A stretch of 64,000 nucleotides of DNA from Bubalus kerabau (Eukaryota; Chordata; Mammalia; Artiodactyla; Bovidae): positions 49,841,001 through 49,905,000 of the forward strand of contig NC_073627.1 in the NCBI RefSeq assembly GCF_029407905.1, written 5' to 3'. Each line of letters opens with the position of its first letter. The stretch's first letter is position 1. Below, one piece after another: positions 1-13,400 of this stretch. The notes under the pieces are model-generated. The model searched no databases and was not told where the DNA came from. It was given only the letters and a program-made list of their open reading frames with translations. Position numbers and translations under genes: made by a program.

Positions 1-540
1 TCACTCTATGCCAGGAACGCTTCTCTTTGACAAGTTCTCACTGGGCACCAGACAGGCTGGTGTTGGGCTTCTCCCTACCCTGCTATGTGTGAGCCGCTCT
101 CAGACTCTCTCCTGCCACCTTCAAGCTTCTAGAAAAGTATGAGGCAGCTCCTCCTGCCTTTTTTCAGCAACGGGAGCCCCTCACTCCGTGGGCAAGAAAT
201 GGGGAGGCTAGGGAGGGCAAACAGAAATGGGAATTGAGAGAAGATGACCAATTGTGCTGAGGAGCGGAGCTGGGTGAGGGGCAGGGGAGCAAGGAGCCAC
301 TGGGCCAGCAGCCTGAGCCTTTACCCCCCGTCTTCTTCTAGGTGTGTGTCCTCTGAGCAGGCTGGCCACTTTGGATCCCCATCCCAAACTCCTGGCCAGG
401 CAGGGCTGGTTTCCATGGTGACCCTCAGGCCACCAGCTGCACCTGGCATCGCACCCCCTACACTTATGCTCCAAAATCCAAAAAGGAGGAGGGAGGGAAA
501 AAGAGATGGGGAAGGGCAGAGAGCTAGACTCCTTGCTTGG
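1..540. other. MMP28 intron 3, no feature recognised
   Basis: Mixed-composition intronic DNA at the window edge. No MMP28 catalytic-domain exon, zinc-binding motif or clear repeat was recognised. Short open frames on both strands have no recognisable product. Confidence 0.6.
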
Positions 541-544
541 GAGG

Positions 545-775
545 ACCTTGAAGTTCTGATTCCCAATAGGGAACTGACGTTATGGAGAGAATATGGGTTA
601 GCATCCCAGTGCCTCTGCTTACAACCTCGAATATCACATTATTTGAATCTTTCCAAGCCTAAGTTTCTTTACTTGCAAAGTTGTGTTGGTAAGATTCACC
701 TCCTGGTAAAAGTGAAATAGCAAATGGAAAAGCAACACGAAGCTGCCTGGCATGTGGTGGGTGCTCAGCCAGTAT
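545..775 (+). repeat. MIR SINE remnant
   Basis: Diverged match to the MIR layout: a core with TTTCTTTACTTG-like and ACCTCC segments, ending in CCTGGCATGTGGTGGGTGCTCAG. Confidence 0.55.
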
Positions 776-1015
776 CCCAGCTCCTTCCTTTTATACCCCA
801 GATACATCCCCCGGGGCCCTCACCTGCATCAGCTCTGGGAGGTTTCAAGAGCATTGAAAATCAGGCCTGTAGGTACAGAGGGGACTGGGTGCTTGGAATG
901 TGGTTCCTGGACTCAGCAAAATGAAAATATGGAACATCTAGATCCATGTGAACTTTGGATAAACAGCAAATACTTTTTTTTTAGTATAAGTATGTGAAAA
1001 CAAAACAATTACTTG

Positions 1016-1070
1016 TTCATCTGAAATTCAAATTTAAATGGGCATCCTGTGTTTTATCTGGCAACCCTGG
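1016..1070. repeat. Short dispersed repeat shared with 20456-20513
   Basis: About 55 bp containing GAAATTCA, TGGGCATCCT and TTTTATCTGGCAA recur near 20.46 kb with a handful of mismatches. The family is not named here. Confidence 0.6.
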
Positions 1071-1184
1071 AGCCCAGCTTCATCAGTACAGCATTCATCC
1101 ACATCATGGAAAGTCACTGGCCTAGAAACCCACATCATTTTTTATGCACCTACCCATGTTCTGGGGTTTTTCACATCTGGTGAT

Positions 1185-1345
1185 CACTTAATCCTCCCAA
1201 TGACAAGAAGGCTTGGCTACTGTGTGGCCCTGGGAGAGTTGCCCAAGCTCTTGATTCCTCATTTTCCCCATCTGTAAACTGAGGGTGATAAGGGGACCCA
1301 TCTCATACAGTTGTTATTGAATAAAATGAGTTAATCCATGGAGAT
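1185..1345 (+). repeat. MIR SINE
   Basis: Shows the MIR order TGTGTGGCCCTGGG, CTCATTTTCCCCATCTGTAA, then GAGTTAAT, typical of the plus-oriented core and tail. Confidence 0.7.
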
Positions 1346-1376
1346 CCATCCTTGGCACATCATCAAAGCTCCGTAT

Positions 1377-1532
1377 CCCACCAGGCTCCTCTCTCCATGG
1401 AATTCTCCAGGCAAGAATACTGGAGTGGGTTGCCATCTCCTTCTCCAGGGTAACTTCCCAACCCAGGGATCCAACCCGGGTCTCTTGTATTACAGGCAGA
1501 TTCTCTACTGTCTGAGCCACCAGGGAAGCCCG
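1377..1532 (-). repeat. Bov-tA SINE (truncated)
   Basis: Ends in GAGCCACCAGGGAAGCCC, the reverse complement of the tRNA-Glu-like head, and contains CAGGCAAGAATACTGGAGTG, the BovB-derived body. Confidence 0.9.
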
Positions 1533-1761
1533 TTAATTATTACATTTTCTTTCCTAAGGCATAGGAAGCGCTCATTGCCTGCCATGCTCACAGCTCCATT
1601 CTAGGGAACGTCTTCCCACCGAGGAGGTAAAGGAAGTCAAGCTGCTGTGGTTTTTGCTGTGAACCAGAGGGAAATTCTCTGTCTAGTCTGGCCACTGCTG
1701 TCTGGACAGAGGGGGACAGTGTCAGGCAATGAGATGGGGAAGGAGGTGCCTTAGCATGGAT

Positions 1762-2592
1762 TGATGTTCAAAAGGAATGCTCCAGGACTTTTTACAACAG
1801 CTAAGATGTGGAAGCAACCTAAATGTCCATCGACAGAGGAATGGATAAAGAAGATGTGGTACATATATACGATGGACTATTATTCAGCCATTAATGAAAA
1901 TGAAATAATGTCATTTGCAGCAACATGGGTGGACCTAGAGATTGTCATACTGAGTGAAGTAAGTCAGACAGAGAAGGAGAATGATCATATGGCATCCCTT
2001 ATATGTAGATCTAAAAAGAAATGATACAAATGAACTTACAAAACAGATAGAGACTCACAGACATAGACAACAAACTTATGGTTGCTGCGGAGAAAGATGG
2101 GGGGAGGAGATAGTTAGGGAGTTTGGGATGGACATGGATACACTGGGGCTTCCCTTGTGGCTCAGCTGGTAAAGAATCTGCCAGCAATGAGGGAGACCTG
2201 GGTTCGATCCCTGGGTTGGGAAGATCCCCTTGGGAAGGGAAAAGCTACCCACTCCAGTATTCTGGCCTAGAGAATTCCATGGACTCTATAGTCCATGGGG
2301 TCGCAAAGAGTCGGACACGACTGAGCGACTTTCACTTTCTTTCATGGACACACTGCTGTATTTAAAATGGATAACCAACAAGGATGTACTGTATAGCAAA
2401 GGCAACTCTGCTTAGTGTTACGTGGCAGCCTGGGTGGGAGGGGAGTTTGGGGGAGAATGGATACATGTATATGTATATCTGAGTCCCTTTGCATGTATGG
2501 CGGAGTCCCTTCTCTGTTCACCTGAAACCATCACAACATTGTTACTTGGCTATACTCCAATACAAGATAGAAAGTTAAAAAAAAAAAAGAAT
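1762..2592 (+). mobile_element. L1 LINE 3' end, split by a SINE
   Basis: Contains the degraded 3' end of L1 ORF2 (AAATGTCCATCGACAGAGGA, GGATAAAGAAGATGTGGTAC) and the L1 3' UTR, ending in an A-rich tail near 2577-2589. A Bov-tA SINE at about 2145-2343 interrupts it, so the SINE is younger than this L1 copy. 5'-truncated and not coding. Confidence 0.88.
2145..2343 (+). repeat. Bov-tA SINE inserted in L1
   Basis: Complete tRNA-like head GGGGCTTCCCTTGTGGCTCAG through GAGCGACTTTCACTTTC. L1 sequence continues on both sides with an imperfect GACA...CACTG duplication. Confidence 0.9.
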
Positions 2593-2784
2593 GCTTCAAA
2601 TTGGATAGTGATAAATGGACTCCATCAGTTCCTCCCTTGGGGCAAGAGAGGATGAGATGCTTGCCTGGAGGCAGCATCCCTGTGCTCAGGTGTCCTGAGT
2701 GCCCAGGAGGCATCGCTTCAATTCTCTGGGACACCAGCTCTAGCCTGGGCGTGTCGCTATTGAAACTGTCTGGGGCCCCATTTT

Positions 2785-2905
2785 CCACTTGTTGTATTCT
2801 CACGACAAGTCCCTTCCCCTTGGTAATCAGGGCCTCTCCTTCACAGATGTTTCAGGTGAGGAAACAGAGCCAAGTGACACAGCCCAGGTCACACAACTAA
2901 ACTCA
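2785..2905 (-). repeat. MIR SINE remnant
   Basis: Reverse-oriented MIR core: TTTCAGGTGAGGAAACAGAG followed by CAGCCCAGGTCACACAACTA. Confidence 0.65.
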
Positions 2906-2909
2906 GAGC

Positions 2910-3630
2910 CCGAGATCCATCCCGGGATGTTGCTCCAGCTCACACTGCTCCTCCATTCTGCCTCATCCTTCCCCTCTGCTGTCCAGAAGCACGGGGGTTT
3001 GCAGAACATGCTGACTCTGAGGACGTCTTGACCGCAGAGTCCAGACCCCCCACCGCTCCTCTGTTCTACCAGGAATGAGTTCGGGCAGTACTGGGCACCC
3101 AGAGGGGCCACACGTGTGGACACAGTGGAAGCGGATTGGCAAACACCTGGAAACACCCATCCTCCGACAGCTGAGGGGAACGGCCCACAATTTCCTTACA
3201 AATCAGCTAAGAAATAAAAAGAAAAACCAGCATGCCTTCTGTTCTGTTCCTAATGGGTATTGTCAGCCAAAGTCGTTCATGCAAATTAAAAGAGGTAATG
3301 GCCCTAAGTGCTCATAGTAAAATTAATAATAGATGAGAACCTGACTGAGCAACCTCATCTTGTTAGAAATCTTGAAAACTGCAAAAAACTGATCAGAGAA
3401 AATTAGACTTAGTACAGACAAGACGTTAAAACTACACACTGTCAAACTTGTTATTGACGAAGAATTGACAAGAACCAAATCTTCTTCATAAATCTTAGAT
3501 CTGTAACATCTGATCCTGGAAGACTGGATTTGGACAAAGAAGGAGAAAGTGGAGGAGGAAAAAGAAGGGAAGAAAAATCCCAAAACTACACAAAGAGAAG
3601 TACAATCGCAGAGACTTTGACGTGAAAATG
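2910..3630. other. MMP28 intron 3, unassigned sequence
   Basis: No exon, RNA gene or clear repeat family recognised. Open frames here on both strands are short and carry no known domain. Confidence 0.5.
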
Positions 3631-3631
3631 T

Positions 3632-3895
3632 ATAAAATAGGCAAATTCGAAGAGTCAGGAAGGAGGTTGATCAGTGTTGCCAACAGCCGTGGGGCAGGGG
3701 AATGTTACAGACTGCTTCCTTGTTGGGATGGGGTTTCTTCTTGAGATGATGGAAATGTTCTGAAATGAGACTGTGGCGATGGTTGCACAATGCTGTGAAT
3801 ATACTAAAAATCACTGAATTGTTCATTTTAAGTGGGTAAATTGTATGGTTTGTGAATTGTATTTCCATAACTCTGTAAAAAAAGAAAAAAGTACC
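3632..3895 (+). mobile_element. Old L1 LINE 3' end
   Basis: Wording typical of L1M 3' ends: GATGATGGAAATGTTCTGAAA, GATGGTTGCACAATGCTGTG, GTGAATTGTATTTCCATAAC and a short A-rich tail at 3879-3893. Confidence 0.75.
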
Positions 3896-4275
3896 ACAGC
3901 CAACATAAAACTGATCGATGAATCACATCTTTGTTGAACAATTCTTATGAAAAAAGAATCGATTCGGATGAAAACAATTTTAGTCAAATATAAAAGGAAA
4001 CGGCGATGGTTTAACTGCCATACATAGCAAATTGATGAAGGAATCAAGTGGGCTTGACGTGGTTTGCTCTGGAAAATACTGCACAATGAAAGTTCATCAA
4101 TGTAGGCATCATTCTGGTTTAAATGTCTGTGTTCACAAACATGCGCTTTGGGTTGAGAGGTCCCAATTGCCCTCCCTAAGGAAGAGAGGTTATTGACAGA
4201 GCCTGGTCTGAGGTTGAGAAGTGCTTTTCTGGCTACCAGGGAATTCCAACCCACCTAGATTTTAACAGTACTCAC

Positions 4276-4463
4276 CTTGCCTTGCAAAGCGTTTCTTACG
4301 CCTCATTTTGGCCCGGCGTCCAGCAAAGAGGGTGCTGACTCTCTTGGTCCAAGGCATCTGGCTGTCAGTATCTGCCACCCCGCAACGGGGCCGCGTCATC
4401 TGATGCAGGGTGGCGGGGTCCAGCACCCCGCTGATGGGCAGCTGGGACACCCACTGGAACTCC
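4276..4463 (-). CDS. MMP28: MMP28 exon 3 (cysteine switch and furin site)
   Basis: 188 nt, acceptor CTCACAG, donor GTGAGT. It encodes EFQWVSQLPISGVLD, then TRPRCGV (the cysteine switch) and ends KMRRKKRFARQ plus G, just past the furin-type cleavage motif. Several substitutions from human lie between the switch and the furin site, in a linker that is variable in the family. The next exon would start the catalytic domain and is not in the window. Confidence 0.96.
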
Positions 4464-7400
4464 CTGTGAGGAGGAATTGAGATAAAGGACCACAGCGGGA
4501 GGCTGGCTGGTGCAGGGGAAGGCAGGGAGCTTCCCTGGAGATAGCAGGCAGTGGGGCACAGGGGAGGGAGCCATGAGCACGACCTCCTGGGCACAGGTGG
4601 GAGACCAGCCTTCTAGGAGGAAAGCAGAGGTGACCCAAGCTTTGCATGCCAGCATCACCAAGTCCTCCACACCCCTCTGCCTTACCTGATGGCATTACTG
4701 AACCGCGGGGAGGAAGGTCTACTGGGGCCCTGGTCACTGAGATATCCGTACTTCTCCAGGAATGCCTGGGGGAGAGACAAACATCAGCTTTCCCCACAAC
4801 ATAGCATCCTTTCCCCTTCCTGAGTCTCCGAGGGTCCATGGCACAGACTTCACATCTAGGCTCATCCTATTCCCAGCCGGGTCTATCAGCTATAGGAGAA
4901 AGAATCCTGGCATCAGAGTCAGAACCTGGACTCAGTTCCTGGCCACCACTGATGAGCTGGATATAGTTCTTTTTCTAATTAATTTATTAAAACAATTTAT
5001 TGTTTATTTGGCAGCACTGGGTGTCCGTTGCAACACGCAGGATCTTTAGTTGCCGCATATGAACCCTTAGTTTCAGCATGTGGGATCTAGTTCCCTGACC
5101 AGGGTTCAAACCCAGGCCCCCTGCACTGGAGCACAGAGTCTTACCCACTGGACCACCAGGGATGTCCGTGGATATAGTTCTTGGAGGCCAGTGGAGAGAA
5201 GTGTGTGACTCACTGCCCATACCTATCACCAGTCCAGCCCCTCAGGCGAATGAGGCACTGGGCTTCCTGTTTGCCCTTCTCATGGAATAAAGTCCCATCA
5301 ATGGATTGAAAAAAAAAAAAAAATGCCACCTCAGCTCCTGAATTCTTATATAGACACATCGACTCTTCATTTTATCCCTCTTTGCTATGTTACCTATCCA
5401 GAAACAATTTTCTGTCTTGTTCTCTTTGCTGTATTTCTTAACTCAGATCAACTCCAGTCATAGCCGTTGCTTCAAGGAAAAGATACAAGTTGGGAACAAA
5501 ATCACACTAAGTAAGCAGTCCCTAAACCTTTGCAGGTATCCCGCCTCCTTTTTGTGGATTTCATTACCTCGATCTCCAGCAACCTCTACATCCTCTTCTC
5601 AATACAGCCTTGTTCCATAAGGAATCCTCGTTCTAGACAAACTCTTTCCAAGTCCATTTTATTGTTTTTCTGTGCTAATTTATTGGTATTTCAGCACTAC
5701 CGTTTCCCTCTTTCTCTTTGCATGTTGGTGGTGGTTTAGTCACTAAATCGTGTCTGAGTGACCCCATGGACTGCAGCCTGCCAGGCTCCTCTGTCCATGG
5801 GATTTCCCAGGCAAGAATACCGGAGTGGGTTGCCATTCCCTTCTCCAGTCTCTTTACATAAGTACACTGTTTGGGGTTGCACCTTGGATTAAAGGAGCTC
5901 TAGGGGCTTAATCTGGAAGAGTATGGCTTAAACTAGTGTGGCATTATAGAATAACCGCTGGGCTTAGAATCAAGAATCTGTTCCCCACCATGACTCTGCT
6001 GGGTGGCCAGAGACCTCTCTGAGCTTCCATTTTTTCACCCAGAGTGTGAGAACAGAAATAATCCCACCGGATTCTCAGAAGGATTAAATACAGTACTGTC
6101 CATCTAACATCTGGTATATAGTGAATGTGCAATACACAGTTGATCTGGCTGATCGACCTTAGTGGGGAAATCAACAAGAGACTTTGGGAAAGCAACCCCT
6201 CTACGAGACAGGAAGTGCTTTGAACAAGGCAGTTGTGCCTCTGTTAATCAGGCCCTCCATCTCAGACTTGCCTCATTCCAGCCAGGTGCCTGGTTCTCTT
6301 CCATGCCTCTTCCCTCTCCCTTGGGCAGGGTGGAAAGAGTGGCTTTCTGCAGGAAGCCAGGGAGGAATTAATGTTTCCTTAGAAGTGGTTTTGCTGAGTG
6401 AGTGACCTGGGAGAGACTGAGTCACAGGCCAACAGGGTGGCACTTCCTGTGTTCCTGCCCCCAAACCCACCCAGCCCTTATCAGGGAGTTGGCTCTGGTT
6501 CTGGAACTATGAAGCCTTGGACAGAGCGGGAGGAGAGAGGGGAAGTGGACTAGCGGCGTCTCCTGTTTCCTGGCTGGGCTGCCAGCGCCTGGTACTTTTG
6601 GCAGGCAAGGTGGGTGGAGGGCAGGATGGGGCTGGAGGCTTTTTCAGGAGTCTCTCAGAGGGGAAGTCCTGGGCTGCCTGCTCTTTGGGAATCTGTGGGT
6701 TTCAAGGCAGAGCTGAATTTCCAGCAGGCAGAGCACACAAGTATCCAGGACACCAGCCAAGAGACACCAAAAGAATGAGTAAAAGAAATGTTAAGAATCT
6801 GACACTTTATATTTCCATAAAAGCACCGAAATGTTATAATGGGGATTATCAGGATTTCAGAACTTCCTTATAGTTATTCTACGTTTAGTATGCATGCGTG
6901 CTCAGTCGCTTCAGTCGTGTCCCACTCCTCGCAACCCCATGGACCGCAGCCCGCCGGGCTCCTCTGTCTGTGGGATTCTCCAGGCAAGACTGCTGGAGTG
7001 GGTTGCCATTGCCTCCTCCAGGGGTGTTCAATATGCACATATTTTAAAATATTTTAGTTACAGGCAGGGGCCCCTTAATACTGAGTGTCCTCAAGTTCTG
7101 TCGAGTGGAGGGAGCCCCACATCTCAGGGTGAGGAGGAGGCAGGGCTGAGATGCCCTCTGCTCCTGCAGGTCTCCTTCACCCCCTTCTGTGTGCCCCTTT
7201 TGCCCTGCCTCAGTTTTCCTCCTGCAAAGCTGAGAGAAACTCCCCTGTCTGCCTGGGAGAAAGAGTAGGGGTGCAGGGCCGGAGGGGCTTCCCAGCTGGC
7301 GCTAAAGAACCCGCCTGCCAATGCAGGAGACATAAGAGAAGCAGCTTCCATCCCTGGCTCGGAAAGATGCCCTGGGGAAAGGCATGGCAACCTACTCCAG

Positions 7401-10400
7401 TATTCCTGCCTGGAGAATCCCATGGACAGAGGAGCCTGGCAGGCTACAGTCCATGGGGTCACAAAGAGTCAGATAGGACTGAAGCGACTTAGCATGCATG
7501 CACGCAGGTGACAGCGTGGCCAAGAGATGCCAGGAGAAAACATAGGCTTGGGGGGCTGTGCTGTGCGCTCTCAGGGGCGCCCTGAGCTGCACCTGAGATT
7601 AACCCTGTCCCCCTTCACGGAGGCCATGCCCCGGGGCTCCTCTCCACCTCGCGGTTCAAGCATCGGGTTTTCTCTCTGCCCTGTCCTCACCCCATCATGT
7701 CCCCCACGGAGCCCAGGGCTGGAGCTGCAAGAAGAGGAAGCTGGAGGGCTGTGTGGCTCCATGATTCACCCTCTCAGGTCTCAAAGTTTGTGCCAGCCTG
7801 CCTCACCCACTCACTCAGGGCTGGGGCCGCTTCCCTGGGGAGTCGCCTCCGTAAAGCCCTGGGAGTGGCTATGGTGTCTGAGAAAAAGGAAAATGGAGCT
7901 CCCCGGACCCAGAAAGCCGAGAGGGATCAGAATTCCAGGGGTTCGAGTCCTTCATCTGTCCTGACTTGTCCTGGGAGGGTGTGTAGAGCCCAGCCCACCC
8001 AGTGCCTGAAGGAAGGGGAAGTTCTGGCCATTTCTGAGCAGGGCAAGACTAGCGGTGAGGTGTAGCAAATGAATCCCAGAGCTCTGAGTCATGAGCTGGG
8101 CAGGGCAAGGGCCCTGGACTGAGCACTTGAACTTTATTCTTGGTGCTGCGGAGAACTGTGTGTCCCTAAGCAAGTCCTGTGCCTCTCTGGTCTCAGTTTC
8201 CTCTTCTATAAAACAAGGGGGTTGTAAGACCTCCCTGGTGGTCCAGTGGCTAAGACTCCATGCTCCCAAAGCAGGGGGCCTGGGATGGATCCCTGGTCAG
8301 GAAACTAGATCCCACATGATGCAACGAAGACCCAGTGCAGCCAAATAAATAAATATTAAAAGAAATAAAGTGAGGGGATTTGATTACAGCTAAGATCTAC
8401 GCCAGTTCCTTCTATTATTGTAGTCTTGCTTCTGCAACTCATTAGCTGTGTGAACTCTCCCACAGAGTTACTTAACCTTCCTGTGCCCCAAAATATAAAA
8501 TGGGGTTAGGAATACTGCCTTATGTTTTTCATAGGAGCATTGTGAAAATCCAGTAAGAGGAAGCTTTGGGAAGGTTTTATGATAGTTGCATCATTAAAAA
8601 TGTTATTTTCCCCTTTACAGACACAGAACTTTATTGCTGGAAGGGACCTTTGGTAGATGAGGAAGGACCAGCTCGCAGTCTCATGTCCACAGAGTGGCCG
8701 GGACATCTTCCATATCAAAGAATTGCAAGGACTTCTCTGGTGGCCCACTGGTTAAGAATCTGGCTGACAATGCAGGGGACACTGGTTTGATCCCTGGTCA
8801 GGGAACTAAGATCCCACATGCCTCGGAGCAACTAAGCCTGTGAGCCACAACTACTGAGCCCGAATACCACAACTAGAGAAAAGTTTGTGCACCACAACGA
8901 AAGACCCTGCATGCTGCAACGAAGATCCCATGTGCAGCAACTAAGACCTGATACAGCCAAAGAAAGAAAGAATTTAAAAAAGAACTGCAGCAGCAAATAT
9001 GAAACAACTTGGAAAATTGCAAAATGGCAAGCTCATGAAGAAATCACATTGCTTTACCTATGATCTTTTCCTTCTCATATTATGTTTCCTCTTGATTTTA
9101 ATCTTTCTATAGTGACTCTGTGATTGTTGCTTGTCATCCAATACATCTGCAGCCCTATTAGCTAAGTCAAGATGCAGGGGGTGATAGCTGACATTCTGTC
9201 TTGGCCTGCATGCTAAGGCGCTTCAGTCGTGTCTGACTGTTTGTGACCTTACAGACCATAGACTGCCAGGCTCCTCTGTCCATGGGATTCTCCAGGCAAG
9301 AATACTGCAGGGGGTCGCCATGCCCTCCTCCAGCGGATCTTCCCAACCCAAGGATCAAACCTGTGTCTCTTATGTCTCCTGCATAGGCAGGCAGGTTCTT
9401 TACCGCTAGAGCCATCTGGGAAGCCCAAGCCCTCTCTTGGCACATCCCATGAATAAACATATTTTCTGGTCATCAGGAGCACAGGGAGCCCTTGCCTATT
9501 GCAAAGTTTTCAGGGCATCTTACTTTCCTTGAGCATCACAATTACCTCACAAGAACATAGGCAGGACAGGTATTGTTACTCCCACTCTAAAAATGAGAAA
9601 AGTTTCAAGGGAGTACAGTGTCTCATATGCTGTGTTGTGCTTAGTCATTCAGTCATGTCTGACTCTTTGAAACCCCTGGATTATAGGCCTCCAGGCTCCT
9701 CTGTCCATGGGGATTCTCCAGGCAAGAATACTGGAGTGGGTTGCCATGCCCTCCTCCAGGGGATCTTTCTAACCCAGGGACTGAACCCAGGTCTCCTGCA
9801 TTGCAGGTGGATTCTTTACCAGCTGAGCCACCAGGGAAGTCCACAGGGTCTCATACTTGAATCCAAATTCTCGAAAACCTATCCCAGGAAGTCTTATTTC
9901 ACATTTAAACAAGTGACTCAGATGCTTTAAAACTGAAGGATCAGTCTGCTCTGGCCCCTGGGAGACGGCCCTCAGATTAAAAAAGGTAAAACTAGGGGCG
10001 TTTCTAGCTTGAATCCTTCTGTCTCCTCTGCAAGCAGGAGCAGAGGGAAGAGGCTGGGATGACATCTCCCATGACATCCAAAGGGGCCATCTGAAAAGCC
10101 ACAGGTATTCTACAGCACTCAAGTATGTTCTTCACAAAGACAAACATCTGCTTCCAGAATTCATTGCTTTTGCTCTGACTTCTGGAACCTACTGAAGGCC
10201 TCAGGGCAATGGGACCAGCTGGGCCCCTTTCCTTTATTTCGGGTGAAGACCTCCCCTTCTCTTCTGACTCCCTTCCTCTACTCCTTTCCCTTGTCCCTGG
10301 TTCGGTATTCACAGAGTTCTGTCTGGGTGTAACCTAGATACCTCTTACCGTAATCCCCATGCTTTCTTTCACTTTCCATCCTCAACGAAGTTGGAAAACA

Positions 10401-13400
10401 TTAGCTGCCCACTCTCCAGCCAGATCCCATCTTGTACTTTTTTCTAATGTCAAATAACCAGACTGTATGGAGCCATGGTCCCCACTGGATGTGGGGTTAA
10501 GTTTAAGGCATAAAATAATGTCCCAACTTGGGGACTTCCCTGGTGTCCAGTGGCTAAGACTTCACACTCCCAGTGCACAGGGCCTGGGTTCAATCCCTGG
10601 ACAAGGAATTAAGATCCTGAATGCTGCAACTAAGACCTGGCAGAGCCAAATAAATATAAAAATATTAAAACACAGAACGCACTAACGAAGGTTGTGTTTA
10701 GGGAGAATTGTCCAATAGTCTCTCTCTTCTGTGTCCCTGCTTCCACCATCCAGCTTTCACTAGATGTCTTGTTTTTTTCAGACTCCAACTGCTTTTCCAT
10801 CAACTCTTGGTCCTCTGAGACCCTTGAGAGCCTCTTGTGCACCGTGTGAGTCACAGAGTGGAGCTCTTGGGAACGGCTTCCACACCCGGGCTTCTGGGTT
10901 TCTGACTCACATGAAGTCAGGCAAATGGCTCTAGGGTATGGGAAACAGACACCGCATCTGGGGGTGGATATTCCACAGAAGCTCCAAAGTCTCCCCAGAG
11001 AGACAAATAATCCAGCTCCCTGTTGCACCCGTGCACAGGGAGTAGCTACACAGATATGGAAGGCAGGTCCTGGACACACTGCCTGGTTGTTCTAAAGAAA
11101 GTCCAAGCAATGCATGGTAGACAGACAGATCCCTTGGGACAGTCTGTGCTGCCCGAGAACAGGACAGGGCCTGGCTGGGAATGGGAGGGGGGCCGGGGTG
11201 GTGATGTCATTCATTAACTCTCCGTCTGGCAACTCAGCAATGAAGGCGCTTCCTACTCACTAACGCTGTGAGCAGCCCTGGTTTTCCTAAGCGGGCAACA
11301 ATGACCTCGTTCACAATGCAGCTTTGTAAGCAGTCAGACCCCTCCCAGGCAAAGCCCACTCCGGAAAACCCTTGATTTTATTTCTTTGTGTGCACACAGG
11401 GGACACACAGAGCCATGCATGCAGGGCACAAGAATATACACAGGACTTCCCTGGTGGTCCAGTGGTTAAGAATCTGCCTGCCAGTGCAGCGGACACGGGT
11501 TCCATCCCTGGCCAAGGATGAACGCACCTGCTGCGGGGCAACTAAGACTGTGCCCACAAACACTGAAGCCTGGATGCCCTAGAGCCTGTGTTCTAAAACA
11601 AGAGAAGCCACACAATGAGTGGCTCTCACACTGCAAGTAGAGAGCAGCCCCCAATCACCTAAACTAGAGAAAGCCCACATGCAGCAAGGAAGACCCGGTG
11701 CAGCCAAAAATTTTTAAATTAAAAAAAAAAATGCACACAGAGACATCCAGATGGATAGACATGGCCATAGGAATATGAAACGTACGCACACATACACGCA
11801 GAGGCACAGGAATACCAAAGTTAAAGAAGGTTAGTGCTGGAGAGAACCTTAAAAGTCACTTAAGAAATTTAACTCCTTCGTTTCACAGAAAAGGAATCTG
11901 CAGAGTGGAGAAGGGAAGCGACAAGCTTAAGATCACACAGCTTGTTTCCGCTGTGCCTCTCCTTCCATCTCCAGAACTCTGACCTTTGCCTATGAGCTCA
12001 GCAGGACTGCTGGGCTTTGTTTGGGATCTGGCTCCCTGCACTGCTGTCAGGGAACTGAACCTGCGCAGAGAGCTGGGGTGATCAGGAGGTTGACTTTGTG
12101 GGGGTTCCTGTGGATGGTTGTATTTCCCTAAATGATCACAACGCCTCCCATTTCCGTGCTCTCCTTTCAATGTGACTGCAACACCCCTCCCACCAACTGT
12201 GGGATTTCAGTTTCCTCCCCTCCACCCGGGGCTTGGGGCTCCAGTCAGTGCAGCAGAGCAGAAGTGATGCTACGGGAACTTCCCTGGTGGTCCAGTGGAT
12301 AAGACCTCGTGCTCTCAATGCAGGGGGCCTGGGGTTCAGTCCCCAGTTGGAGAACTAAGATCCCACATACTGAAACAAAGCCCATGTGCCACAACTTCTG
12401 AGCCTGGGTGCCCTAGTACACCACAACTAGAGAAGCCCATACACTGCAACACTTAGCTTGCACGCTGCAAGGAAGACCCAGTGCAGCCAAAATAAATGAT
12501 AAAGTCTTTAAAAAAAAGAAGCGATGCCACGCAACTTCTTAGTCTAGGTCACAAAGACATACACCTTCTGCTTCTCTTACTCTTCTCTCTCTCTCTCAAC
12601 ACTCAGCCTGGAGACCCCACTACCATGTCTGGAGGTAGCCCAAACTAGCCCACAAGCAGAGACCACGTGGATAGGCCCACACGGAGAGGAACTGAGGTCC
12701 CCGGCTGATAGGAAGCAGCAACTGCCAGACAGGTGAGTAAGCAGCCTTCAGATGGTTCCATCTCCAGACCCTGCAGAGTACAGACAAGCTGCCCTGATGG
12801 GCCTTTTTTGAAGTTCTAACACACAGTAGCTAGGAACACGATAAATGGTTCTTTTACTTCACTGAAATTTGAAGTAATCTGTAACGTAGCTATAGCAATA
12901 CCATCTCTTAGCAATTATAGCCTTGTTGTTAAATGTTGAAAATAGTTGCCTTACATATTTTGTCCTGTGTTACTGCTCTAGGAGAACTAGTCACCAAACC
13001 AGGACTTTAATTTGAGGCTCTGTTTCCCTGGTGGTTCAGATGGTAAAGAATCTGCTTGTGGGGCAGGAGATCTGGGTTTGATCCCTGGGTCAGGAATATC
13101 CCCTGTAGAAGGGAATGGCAACCCACTCTTGCCTGGATAGAGGAGCCTAGTATACAGAAGCCTGGCAGGCTGTGGTCCAGGGGGTCACAACTTTCTAAGA
13201 TAACACCAACAAGAACAACCTTGAGAACAATTGTCTTTGATAGGCTGTTTTCTACATACTAGGCACTGTGCTGAGCCTGGAACGCATTTCACATACATTA
13301 TCTCATGAAACCACACCAAAATCTTATGGAATAGGCATCACTAACCCCATTATACAGAAAAGAAAACAGAGGCTTAATAGAGGTTAAATAATTTACCTGT

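Noticed and set aside
1..4275. Search for MMP28 catalytic and hemopexin exons
   Set aside because: No HExGHxxGxxH-coding stretch or hemopexin wording seen on the minus strand; these exons should lie beyond the window.
7527..8065. Two overlapping plus-strand open frames of 122-145 codons
   Set aside because: No domain, no splice support and GC-rich composition; chance frames in MMP28 intron 1.
10630..11079. 149-codon minus-strand open frame
   Set aside because: Runs into a CHR-type SINE at its 3' end and matches nothing recognised.
8228..12522. tRNA genes suggested by the many tRNA-like heads
   Set aside because: The heads belong to CHR and Bov-tA SINEs with SINE bodies and A-rich tails; none folds into a plausible intact tRNA by eye.
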